Of a stretch of 64,000 nucleotides of DNA, positions 24,285 to 35,349 are shown in pieces. The stretch comes from Akebia trifoliata. Taxonomy: Eukaryota; Streptophyta; Magnoliopsida; Ranunculales; Lardizabalaceae. The stretch lies in contig CM030706.1 of the NCBI GenBank assembly GCA_017979445.1, forward strand, positions 8,232,967-8,296,966. The letters are read 5' to 3'. Every line of letters starts with the position of its first letter. The first letter of the stretch is position 1. Position numbers and translations under genes: made by a program. Below the pieces are notes generated by a model. It worked only from the letters and a program-made list of their open reading frames with translations. It ran no database searches and was not told the origin of the DNA.

Positions 24285-24505
24285 TGATTTTCTGACTCCC
24301 CATGTGGCATACACAAAATACTCTCTTGACATGGCATGTGTTAGAACCATAGATTTTATGCCTCAAGATATACATCTTCACATTCCCATAAAATATATGC
24401 AGATGTGTGTCCCGAGGCATAAAATCTATGGTTCTAGCACATGTCATGTCAGGAGAGTATTTTGAGTATGCCACGTGGTAGAGTCCAAATGTATTATCAA
24501 GACTC
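24285..24505. mobile_element. Near-palindromic MITE of the CACGTG family, copy 2
   Basis: The left arm has GACTCCCCATGTGGCATACAC, GACATGGCATGTGTTAGAACC and ATAGATTTTATGCCTC; the right arm is the inverse, ending GAGTATGCCACGTGGTAGAGTC. The right arm keeps CACGTG while the left has CATGTG. Arms of about 100 bp are similar to 22335-22560 at their tips. Confidence 0.75.
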
Positions 24506-24540
24506 CAAATGTTTTTTAACAAAATTAAATGATTTATGTC

Positions 24541-24634
24541 CAGTTATAGGGTTTTAAAACACAAGTAAGAGGATAGTTTCTTTTGGGGACTCGAACCCGA
24601 ATGTAAATATGACATGCTACCACAAGAAGCTACC
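24541..24634 (-). mobile_element. tRNA-derived (SINE-like) head with pol III A and B boxes
   Basis: On the minus strand, TAGCTTCTTGTGGTAGC (24616-24632) resembles a tRNA A box. About 30 bases on, GGTTCGAGTCC (24587-24597) is a perfect B box. There is no acceptor stem, so it is not a tRNA gene. The 3' extent and target duplication were not found. Confidence 0.45.
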
Positions 24635-24639
24635 ATAAT

Positions 24640-25828
24640 CTCTATTATCACCATCTTCACACTACAATAATAGCCATAACAAATGAAGTCACAACTGATA
24701 AAAATTAAAAGAAAAATGATGCCACTAACCACCCTTGCCACCACCACCACCATAACAATAAAAATTAAAACATTATGCTTTCTTTCCCTCCATCATTTAC
24801 ATGGAACAATAACACCAAAAATTTGATTTCATGGAAACCTTGTACACATTAATGAACATCTGTATCACAGATTTTTTTTAATATTAATAATTTTTAATAT
24901 TTTTGTTTGGAAATGCCATGATTTCTAAGAGGAGTAATTTTTATTTTTATTTATTTATTTATTTTGACTTAATTGGTTATTTGATCGTTTGGAAATGCGA
25001 AGATTTCTGTAGAAGTGAAAGCTTCTACATTGAAAGCGTTTTTGCTTAACTGGTTATTTAGTAACAATCATGGCTTCAAATCTCGTTTTGACAACTCATC
25101 TTGTTCATGGACGATACCAAATCATCTCTCTCCATATCAGTCTATATTATCTATTAAAATATATTTCATATAAATAATTATAATTTTTTTTAATAAAATA
25201 AGGTAGATTTTAATATCATTAGTAGCATGTTTAAATAATAAATAGTGAAATCATAGAAAATATAAAATTTTAGTTGACTCAACCTAGTTTTATTTACTGA
25301 AAAACTCAACCCAGTCATCTCATTTGTCTAGTGAAATAATGTGAAGTGTGAGACGCAGTGTAAATCCACCTCTTTAGTGATCGATATCGAGGTGACTCAA
25401 GCGAGTCATCTTAGTCTTGAACGAGATTGGAAGATATGGTAACAATGCTTAGGAAGTAACTTTCGGGAACATTTTGGTAATTATCCTAAAAGGTTTAAAC
25501 GGTGCATATGGTCCCATTTAATTTTGGATAAGGATATTAAAGGAGTGGTTCTGACTTCCACTTAGACCAAGTTCATGGATATATATGAGAGATAGACTAA
25601 AATTTCCTCTTGATCAGCTTCCCTTTGAGAAAGTGTGTGTATTTATAGGAGTAGTCCCTCATGGGGCTGGTGGGGGTATGTTGAGGTCAAAAGATATTTT
25701 CATGAGTCCAATTGTTTTGAGCCTTTATAGAGTATGGTTGTAAAACTTGTTAGTAGTAGGGTTGTAACATGAGCGAGTTAGAGGGTAAACACAGGTGTCA
25801 TACATCAAAATGGGCCCACAACTCAAGT
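24640..25828. other. Gene-free stretch
   Basis: No gene was recognised. GAGTCATCTT...GAACGAG near 25400 resembles GAGTCATCTTTAAACGAG near 23660, suggesting pieces of one decayed element whose ends could not be fixed. Confidence 0.3.
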
Positions 25829-27342
25829 TGCATTTCTAGCTTTTTATTTGGTAATCAAACACCAGTTTGGATTATCAGAGCTTCATGAGCCTAAGGATAG
25901 AAGGATTCAAAAGATTTGAAGATTGAAGAGTTCACAAATTGAAAGCATTGGTCAAGCTACAGTAGCCAAGAAAATGACGTCTGCTAGATAGCAAGCTCTG
26001 GTCTCTATCTAGCGATTGGGGCATATAGCGATCAAAGATCTGGTTTAGGGCACTTAACTATGTTGTGTTTTTTTATTCATGTTCTTTGTTTTTCTTGCAA
26101 GATTCCCCCTCTATGACTTTATAAATAAAGGGAAGCAGTCCTTATTCAAGAAGATCGGAAAAGACTTGTTTAAAGGGGATTTTATTCTTTTTGTAAGGAG
26201 AGTTTGAGCTTTAGAATTTTAAGATAGGAAAAGATCTAGTCTCAAGAGTCTTAGAAAAGTTTAAAAAGAAAGAGAGAATCCAAATCTTGGAATGTTCTTA
26301 AGATCTTGCGATAATTTTCCCAGATTATTGTGGAGATATTGTAAAATGAGAGTATTTTACTCAAAAGAAGTAATAAGAAGAGAATATTTGTTCGAATCTA
26401 TGGAATTTATCCAAGTTGGAGGAAGTAAGATCAAATTTGTAAAAACATTCACTAATTTTATCTTAAATTTTTTTAATTCTCGATCATCTTCATTTAAATC
26501 TAAACAATTATTGTGAATTTTAGTTGATTTGTTCTTAAAATTGATCTTCGCAATTAAAATGGATTTCTCGATCGCTAGATCTAGTATTCCATTGTTGACT
26601 TTGGTTTCCAACCACAAAACCTGATTTTCTATCTTCAAAAAACTTCTTGATTGAATCTAAAGTTTTGTTTTAGATTTAGTTGAGATGGCCCTCCTATTTT
26701 AATTTAAACTTCAAAGCTCAAGAAAAACTACAAAATCCAAAATAAAACTGATCACCTTGATACTTGAGAGATTGGATTCTAGATCCTTTCTCCTTAAAGT
26801 GGGAACAAGATCAATCAAAAACTTTTCTACTGTATTCCAGCTCATATCTACTCATTCATACCAATACCATCGTCTACGATGGAGATAAAACGACTTGTTA
26901 TATTGGAGGGGGGAACAAAATGGTGCTTTCATTGAGAGGATCTTGGTTGTGATCGGTTCTATTTTGTATTTTCTAATTTTTTCTTTGATTTTTCGTGATC
27001 TATGATCAGATTTGATGATTTCAACTTTGTGATTTTACTTTCTAAGTTTTACTCTAATTTTGGGGATTTTTCTCCATTTATTTCTCTGATTGATTATAGA
27101 TTTTTAGTTTCTTTCCACCTTTTGGCTCTAATGTTGACTCTCTTGAACTTATGATTACCTCGATCTTTGTTTGATTTGTTTGGTTAAAGTTGATTCAGAT
27201 TTGTTTTCGCTGTCTTCATTTGCTTTTTGAGGTTGATACATTATTATTTTTATTTTCTTCTTTTATTTCCTTTATATTTTTTCATAACGGATTTCAATAT
27301 TGTTGATTTCGGTCTGTTTTAGTACACTTTTCACCACTTTTA

Positions 27343-28079
27343 GGGTATGTTTGATTGCACATGGAAAATAGGGTGGAAAATCAATTTCCATGGAAAATGA
27401 GATTTTTCAAGTGTTTGATTGCACATGGAAATGGAATTCATTTTCCACCCCATTCAAAAAGTCCACTAAATCATGGATTTCACTTTCCCACCCATATGGG
27501 TGGGAAAATGAAATCCACCCATATTTTCCATCATCAATTCTTCCCTACCACCACCACCACTACTACCACCACCACCACTATCACCACCACCATCACCATT
27601 ACACTAACCTCGTCGTCGTCGTCGTCACCATCGCCGTCGCCATCGGCTCCGTCTCCGACCACCTTCTATCTCTTTTCTTCTTTTTCTTCTTCTCCTTCTT
27701 CTCCATCCCTCACCTCATCCACCACCACTACCACCACGTTCTCGTCCCATATTCCTCACTTACCTCCGTCGTCACCGTCACCGTCGTCGTTGTCGTGGCC
27801 GCCACCGCCGTTGTCGTGGCTGCCACCGTTGTCGTGGCTGCCACCGTTGTCGCCACATCCTCCCCCCTCCCTCTTCCTCGTCATCTTCTTCTTCCTCTCC
27901 CACTCCTATCATCTTCTTCCTCTTTCTCCTCTTCTTTTTTCTCATATTTTTTCATGATTTTATCCATGTGAAATCAAACAATGGAATTTGATTTTCCAAC
28001 CCTACCTATTTTCCACAACTAATTTTCCATGGATTTCAAATTCCATGGAAAGTGACTTTCCATGCAATCAAACATACCC
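27343..28079. mobile_element. PIF/Harbinger-type non-autonomous element A
   Basis: Starts GGGTATGTTTGATTGCA and ends with the inverse TGCAATCAAACATACCC. It is flanked by the 3-bp duplication TTA (27340-27342 and 28080-28082), as in PIF/Harbinger elements. The core is a dense run of CCA, CCG, CTT and GTC triplets (about 27540-27950). This makes two overlapping open frames of low-complexity Thr/Ser/Pro and His/Tyr/Val residues, which are not credible proteins. No transposase. Confidence 0.85.
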
Positions 28080-29546
28080 TTAGTGTTTTTCTTGGAAAAA
28101 TGTTGGAATACTTTTGTTCCACTAATTCTCTATATAATTCTTTCAAGATCATTTTATAGCAAATTTTTCGTGGAAAGTTATTTTCCACTCTATTTTTCTG
28201 AAAACTTTTTCTTAAAAAAGTTTTTTGCCGCTAATTAACAATTGGCAGAGTCACTATTTATAGCAATTGTGAGATCGCTATATAGAGACCACGACATGGT
28301 TTTATTTTTGAACTCCAGTTGTTTTCCTCTTTTCTTTTGACTTCTCTTTATTCATGATCATGCCTCTTCCTTGTATATTCTTTTGACATTTTGCAATATT
28401 TTCTTCTCTTGTTACTTTTTTTCATTTTGTGACTTAGATTTGTCAGATGAATTGAGAATTGAGTAACACCCCACATTTTTCTTAGAAAAATAACATCATT
28501 TTTGTGATATCTTTCCTTATTCTCATCTTATTTTTCTGCTTGTGGGACTTTGGGTTTGATCTCTTTTGTGTGATGTTACCTTTTCCCTTTCATAAGGCGT
28601 TATACTGCCCAATTTTTCCCAACCATTTCCATCATTTTATCTTTTGTGCATTGTTTGGCTATCAAACCAATGTGCTACTTGATCATCAATTAAATCGATA
28701 AGTTGAAGTAAAGTAAGAAAAAAAAACCAGAGAAAACATAAGTTACACAACGTCAAGAGAATGTATAAGAAATGGGCATGATTATTAATAAAAATAAGTC
28801 CAAAGATGAAAGGAAAGCAACTAGAATTCATTTAGGAAAATAGTGTTGTGGTCGTTATATAGCAATCTCGTAATCGCTATAAATAGCGACTCTTCCAATA
28901 ACTAATTAATGGCAAAAACTCTTATAAAAAAAAATTATAGAATAATAGTGAGGAAAATGACTTTTCACCAATAATTGTTATAACGTGATTATAAAATCAT
29001 TATATAGTAAAAATTGGTGAAACTAGGTGTTCCAACATTTTTCCAAGAAAAACATTAAGAGAAATAAGAAAATCATTGAAACATATCAAATTCAGCAACA
29101 TGAATATTCTTTATGAAATTTGACGAGAGAAGAACATGAAAACAAGGAATAATACTTGATCTAGCTCAAAGAGCAAATAAAAATGACAAAAACAAATCTA
29201 GATCAACTTTAACCAAATAAGCCAAAGAAAAATGGAAACAACACTAAAAATCTACAATTAATTGGAGGAATAAGGAGAGAAAAATCGTCAAAATAGAGTA
29301 AAACTTATAAAATAATATCACAAAGCCAAAATCATTAGATCTAATCATAAATTACAAGAACCTAAAGAAAAATTAGAAAACACAAAGTGAAACGGTTTAC
29401 AACCAAGATCATCTTAATGAAAGTACCATTTTGGTCTATCTTCCCATGGTTATATATGGTTAGTATGGTTCGTGATGTTGGTGGTGGATATGGATATGGA
29501 TTAGTAAATATGAATCAGGAATAGTAAAAAAGTTATTGGCTGATCT

Positions 29547-30787
29547 TGTGACGCCACGCCAAACATTAACATAAAGTTCCATGTTAGATCCTGAGGCACT
29601 AGGTGGCACTTCTAAATTTCAGCATGGTTTCCTCTGTTTATGTTAGCATTCTAAGGAGTTCTACCTGTTCTACCTGATAAACAAAAATCATAATATCATG
29701 TATATACATACAAAATATAATAACTAGTGGAAGCCTATATGCATTTAATAACGTACGATAGATTAGAGTGTGAAAAAATAAACACAATACAGGATTATAC
29801 AAAACTCCTCACTCTAACAAAGGTCCTAACACTCAGTACAAAATCCATAATACCACCTGGACGAACTAACACCACTAGGGGATATAGCCCCAATACTCAC
29901 CAGGTAATGGACTCTGATCGTCTATCTGACCTATTAGATAGTTTTCACTCGTATTCTACACCTGCCTTGCCAAGTTCCGGATCTGAAATTAAAAAAATGG
30001 AGAAGGAAATGGTGAATAACAATGGTTACCTAGTAAGGAAGTAACAATTTCTACCAATAACCTCTCCTAACATAAATAAATAAACATATTGAATCATTTT
30101 AACACATACAAAGTTTTAAAGAAGAAACTACGATTAACTGGTACATATAGTCAGGGATGAGCAACTAAACATTTTAAAACTCACATTACATCATCAACAG
30201 TACTCACTATAACATTTTCTTTTTATACAAATCTAATTGACCAAATGGAAACATTAAACATGCATTTCATTTTATATATCAAAATAAAGAAACATATACA
30301 TTATACACAATGGTAGAGTAGTGGAATTAGAGAGTTGGGATTCACAATTAAAATGTTCCTAATTGGGATATGATGTTTCATAATAAAGTATTAGTTCCTG
30401 ATTTTGTGGCTGGTTGCTGTTTATCACACTTACAGGACCATTTATTCGGTTTAGGCTGATCGTTTGACGTGACCGTAAGCAATGAGTCTCTTTTCGATGT
30501 GTCAAAACATTCAACTACTATAGATTGTTAGTGATCACTGACTAACCATCTTCGTCTATGCCTATCAGTCGTGTATGTGATTCTTAAATATACAATCCAT
30601 TCGTATATAATCACCTTTACATTACAAATTCACTGGTAAAGATAGAGATGAATAAACCTAGATTCTAGATTTCATTAAAAATGACCAGAACAAAATCTTA
30701 AAGTTTTACCATAAATCTCATTTTCAGGATTTTCTCAAACTTTCACTATTTTTTTCGATATACGAATAAAAAACTTGGGGTATCACA
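29547..30787 (-). mobile_element. Solo LTR of the 43-54 kb chromovirus family, GATCT duplication
   Basis: Starts TGTGACGCC and ends GGTATCACA, with GATCT on both sides (29542-29546 and 30788-30792). It matches the reverse complement of the LTR at 48708-51684 (for example AACGTACGATAGATTAGAGTG and GTTTATGTTAGCATTC) but is 1241 bp, so it has a large internal deletion. The retrotransposon itself has been lost by LTR recombination. Confidence 0.85.
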
Positions 30788-31089
30788 GATCTCGTGCCTA
30801 CTACAAGGAAAAAGGTCTGGAATCCAATCTGACAAGTAGTAAGGTGATCGGTTTTACTACGAAATTTATAGTTTTTTTTTGCTTTGAAATTTAAATTAAA
30901 ACAAAAATGACATCTTGATTAAATCTACATTCAAGCTTCAAATTCAATCAAGAAGTTTTCTTATGATAAGAGAAATCTAGTTTTGTGATTGGAATCAAAA
31001 TCAACAGTAGAGTACTAGAACTCGCAATTGAGAAATCCATTTGAATGATGAACAAATAAGTTGAAATCTACAATAAGAATTTAGATTTA

Positions 31090-31635
31090 GGGTATGTTTG
31101 ATTGCATGGAAAGTGACTTTCCATGGAATTTGAAATCTATGAAAAAATAGTGGAGGACAATAGGTAGGGTTGGAAAATCAAATTCCATCGTTTGATTTTA
31201 CTTGGATAAAATCATAGGAAATTTATATGAAGAGAAAAAAGAAGAACAAGGAGATAAGGAAGAGAAAGAGGATGAGAGAAAGGGGATAAGAAAAAGAAAA
31301 TAAGGAAAAAAGAGGGAGGGGGAAGGTGTAGTGGTATTGGAGGTAAGTGAGGAAGAAGATAATGAGGAAGATGAAGGGAAAACGTGGTGGTGGTGGCAGT
31401 AGAAGTAAGGGATGAAAAAGGGGAAGGAGAAGAAGAGAAGAAAAAAAAATGGCCAGAATGGTGATGATGGCGAGGGTGACGTTAGTGTGATGGTGGTGAT
31501 GGTGGTAAGGAAGAAGAAGATATGAGTGGGGAAGAATTGAAAATGGAAAATATGAGTAGTCAAACACTTGAAAAATGTCATTTTCCACAGAAATTGATTT
31601 TTCACCCTATTTTTCATGTGCAATTAAACATACCC
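31090..31635. mobile_element. PIF/Harbinger-type non-autonomous element B
   Basis: Same family as 27343-28079 but in opposite orientation and shorter (546 bp). It has GGGTATGTTTGATTGCATGG at the left, AATTAAACATACCC at the right and TTA duplications at 31087-31089 and 31636-31638. The core on the minus strand is again rich in CCA, CTT and TCC triplets. The element is absent from the matching place in the other arm of the long inverted repeat. Confidence 0.85.
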
Positions 31636-32961
31636 TTAGATGAAAATGATCAAGAATTAAGATCAAAAAGATAAAATTAGTATATTTGTTACAAATTTGA
31701 TTTTACTTCCTCTAGTTAGGATAAATTTCATAGATATGAATAAATTTATGTTCTTATTGCTCATTTTGAGTATAATACTCCAATTTTACAATATATCCAC
31801 AATGATTTGGGAGAATTTCTCAAGATCTCGAAAATGTTTCAAGATCTGGACTCTTTTTCTTTCTAGACTTCCTTCTTTAAGATTGTTGAGAGTCGATCTA
31901 AAGATCTCCTTAAAGCTCGCTTTCTTAAGAGTCCACTACAACATTTTTGATCTCCAGCGACGATTTATAACAGCGGATGGTTTTATCCGCCTATATAGAT
32001 ACATTTTTTGCAGCGGATAATTATATCCGCCGCTATAGGGACCTACGCATACATAGAAAATTCACACTAAATAGTCTTATGTTTATTCATATGCATATAG
32101 CAGCGGAAAAATATATCCGCCACTAAAAAAATCAATTTTTTTAAATAAAATACTCGGTTCTCTCTATCAAATTTTTTTTAAATTTAATATAGCAGCGGAT
32201 TATATTTTCCACCGCTGTAGAAGACAATTTAAAACAGTTAGTTCTCTATATAATTTTTTTTTTAATTGAATATAGCAGCGGATTATATTTTCCGCAGCTA
32301 TAGAGTATAATTTTTTCTTTTTTTTTTATTTGCATATAGCAGCGGATTATAGTTTCCGCCGTTATAGAGTATAATTTTTCTATTTACAATTTTTTTTAAT
32401 TGAATATAGCAGTGGAATATATTATCCGCCGCTATAGAATATAATTTTTCTATATATAAAAGTTGATTTAGTAAGTTTTTCTCTAAATTTTTTTTTTTAA
32501 ATGTAGCGGCAAATTATAGGTTCAGCCACTATAACGTTTACATTTTCAATAGTTTTTCTCTAAATTTTTTTTTTTAAATGTAGCGGCAGATTATATATTC
32601 CGCCACTATAGAGTATACATTTTCAATATAAAAACTTGATATAGGAATCACGCAACGGTATGACATATTTTGGGCAGCGGATAAATTTATCCGCCGCGAT
32701 AAGCACCACCCACTTTCACTCGATTTGTCTAGAGATGGCAGCGGAAAATAAAATCCGTCGGTAAAGAATACCGCACCAAATTTAATTCGCCAAAATGAGC
32801 CTGCGAAAACCCCTTCCCTTCTTCTCTATGATTTTCCCCCTCATTCCTTCCCCTCTGTCACTCCCGCTCGTTCTCTCGTCTATTGGTGCTTGTGAACGAC
32901 TGAAATTCTCATCTCCTATCGGAATCGATTCTCCCAAGCTCTCCTTCACTATCAAGAGAGA

Positions 32962-33110
32962 CACTACAAAAACATCTGCTTTTGGAGGCATTTTTTATGG
33001 ATAGTTTTGTGAAGCGCCACCAACTGAGCAGAAACAGAGGCGATTTTAGTCAAAACGCCTCAAATGACCAACGAAACTTTTTGATGAAACGCCTCTAAAG
33101 AGATGTAAAG
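32962..33110. mobile_element. Possible end of a second CACTA-like element
   Basis: CACTACAAAAACATCTGC at 32962 resembles a CACTA tip and is followed by several GAGGCG / CGCCTC units, a different subterminal repeat from that of the host element. A matching opposite end was not found. Confidence 0.4.
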
Positions 33111-33184
33111 GAGAGGATATTTTTGCCCAATCGTTGTCGAATCGTTGTCTACTTTGGCGCCAATCTCTATCTATTTTCCACGAT

Positions 33185-33342
33185 TTGATTTTTGGGCAAG
33201 ATTTTCTTGCGGCAACCCTAAAACCCTCGATCTCCCTTTCTTACTCCTTCAATTCTCACGGTTTGGGTTTGATTTTTGGGCAAGATTTTCTTGCGGCAAC
33301 CCTAAAACTCTCGATCTCCTTTTCTTCCTCCTTCGATTCTCA
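33185..33342. repeat. 84-bp tandem duplication inside the CACTA element
   Basis: TTGATTTTTGGGCAAGATTT starts at 33185 and again at 33269. Each copy runs through CTTGCGGCAACCCTAAAA to a CT-rich end. It resembles a duplicated plant 5' leader and may derive from captured gene sequence. Confidence 0.75.
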
Positions 33343-33591
33343 AGATTTTTTTTTTCTGGGCGTTATTTTATCGAATTAGTGTTTGATTCTCCTTTCTTCC
33401 TATCACACTCTTTGATTTCTCTTTAAATCTTCAAACAACATTAAAGATTACAGGTATTTTTCGGATCCTCATTGATTTTTCTCTTGTTCTGTTTCTAGAG
33501 TTTTCAGTTTAAATTATGGATTGGGTGTTTTAGTGGTTTGATTATAATATTTGTTTGAGCTAAAGCAAGTGTGCAACTAAAATCCTTCCTT

Positions 33592-33623
33592 TTGTGTGTG
33601 TGTGTATGTGTGTGTGTGTGTGT
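33592..33623. repeat. (TG)n microsatellite
   Basis: TG repeat with one TA interruption, inside the CACTA element. Confidence 0.9.
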
Positions 33624-35271
33624 GGATTACTCTTTTATGTTCAAATTCAAACACCAATCTATTCAGTGGGTGATGTTCTTGCTCTGAATAATTTTGAATG
33701 TTTGTTTTCTAAGCCATTTGGACCACAATTGATTCATGGTTGTAGGCTGTGTTCATCATCCTTTTCCATCCACCAAATTACTTTACATTGCATGTTTTGC
33801 ACACCTGTACCATGTAAAGATTATTCTTTAGTTGCCATTGTTTGGGTATGCATATTCACTAACTTGGTATCGCAGAAGTGCATATAGATATTATCGTGAA
33901 CATCTTCATTTTGTGGCTTGTTTTTGTGCAAATCTAAATTTGTTTGTGAACTTAAACATTCAGTAAGATGTATTTTTAAAAATTGTAACTAACTAATCTT
34001 TTTTTTTGTTGATAGATTTGTAACTAACTAATCATTGTCAAGTAATAGTTTACCTATGGTCAATAATAACAGATGACTAGCTAGTCGTTTGAAGCATAAT
34101 GGAAATTGTTATCAGTTACAAACTCAATTCTTCTGTCTATATTGTTTTCTTGTGCCTTGAATATATCAGTTAGGATCTAACTTGACTAGTGCTGCAGGTC
34201 ACAAAATTTGGGTCTGTGAAGGTGGAGAAACTCATGGCGATCGAACGATAATCCCATGTCATGCACATCAGCTCCACGGTGAGAGTAATGTCTGCTTTCA
34301 ATTTTTAATGTTGGTTCAATTTGTAACTATTAACTAATTTGAACTCTGTGAATCTTAGCTACTTAACAAGAGATATTATAAAATTTTGTATAAATGTGAA
34401 CGTGAATCGAGTCTCTAACCACTCATTTACATAAATAGTGATGATAAGGAGGAGAGAAGTTTAAATAATAGTTTCAAATGGGTGCCACTTGTACCGTTTT
34501 TGTACCCATGAAAATCGTTACCCATGAGGCAATATTTTAGAATATCACAAGCACATAATTATACTCTATCCATGCTTTCTTTCTGTGTTTATTTCACATT
34601 GTAGTAGTATAATAGTGGTTTATGTCCGTTGACATTGCTTTCTCTTTCGCATTATCATATTTATTATGCATTTCTCAATCTTCAGAGGTGTTTATGGTAT
34701 GAAAAAGGTGTTTCCATGTAAATAGGCTCAAAGCCCTTAAGGGAAAATTCTATGCCTTTTGTAGGTTACAAGAGGCATTTAAGTAAGCTTATTGAATGTT
34801 TTGAGGTAAGACCACATTTTTTTACATGAAAAATCTATAGCTATCATATCATACATAATATTAAACAAGTAAACTTTTAATGATATTGACACTACCAATG
34901 CTCTCTATGTTTATCAATTCTTCCATTCGTCCAATCAACCACATTAAAAGAGGTCCAGTCCAGTGGAGACCTCATCAATATAAGAATAAAGAGCCATTTG
35001 AATATCCCAAAGAATTTCCCACAGTTTCACTAAGGAGGGTATACCCACAGTGCAGAATATGAACTTTCAAAAAAATTCATGAACTTTCTATTAGACCAAG
35101 TTCACAAAAAATCTCGTGAACTTTCAGAAAATTCATATAGAATATTGCTTTTTTAATTTCAGCATTCTGTGCAGAATTAATTAACTTGTTACTATGAAAA
35201 CTACCATTCCTTTTTGTCTATATAGTCTTGACTCTTGAATAAAGATGTTAGTTTAAACTATAAACATGTGC

Positions 35272-35349
35272 AGTTCTTTGGTGATTTACTAATGTATTAG
35301 TGCGGGATTAATAAAACTTAGTGTGGCAATAACAGCTCTCTTATATTAT
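35272..35349. mobile_element. Fold-back MITE, family 'GCCACACC', partial copy 3
   Basis: Contains the family centre TTCTTTGGTGATTTA and the right end AAAACTTAGTGTGGCAATAACAGCTCTCTTATA; the left arm is missing. It lies within the CACTA element. Confidence 0.6.

Noticed and set aside
24541..24634. tRNA gene
   Set aside because: A and B boxes are present but no acceptor or anticodon stem can be formed.
27355..27971. Two overlapping ORFs of about 200 codons
   Set aside because: They are low-complexity products of the triplet-rich core of a PIF/Harbinger element; the homologous copy at 31198-31623 does not preserve the protein sequence beyond the element tips.
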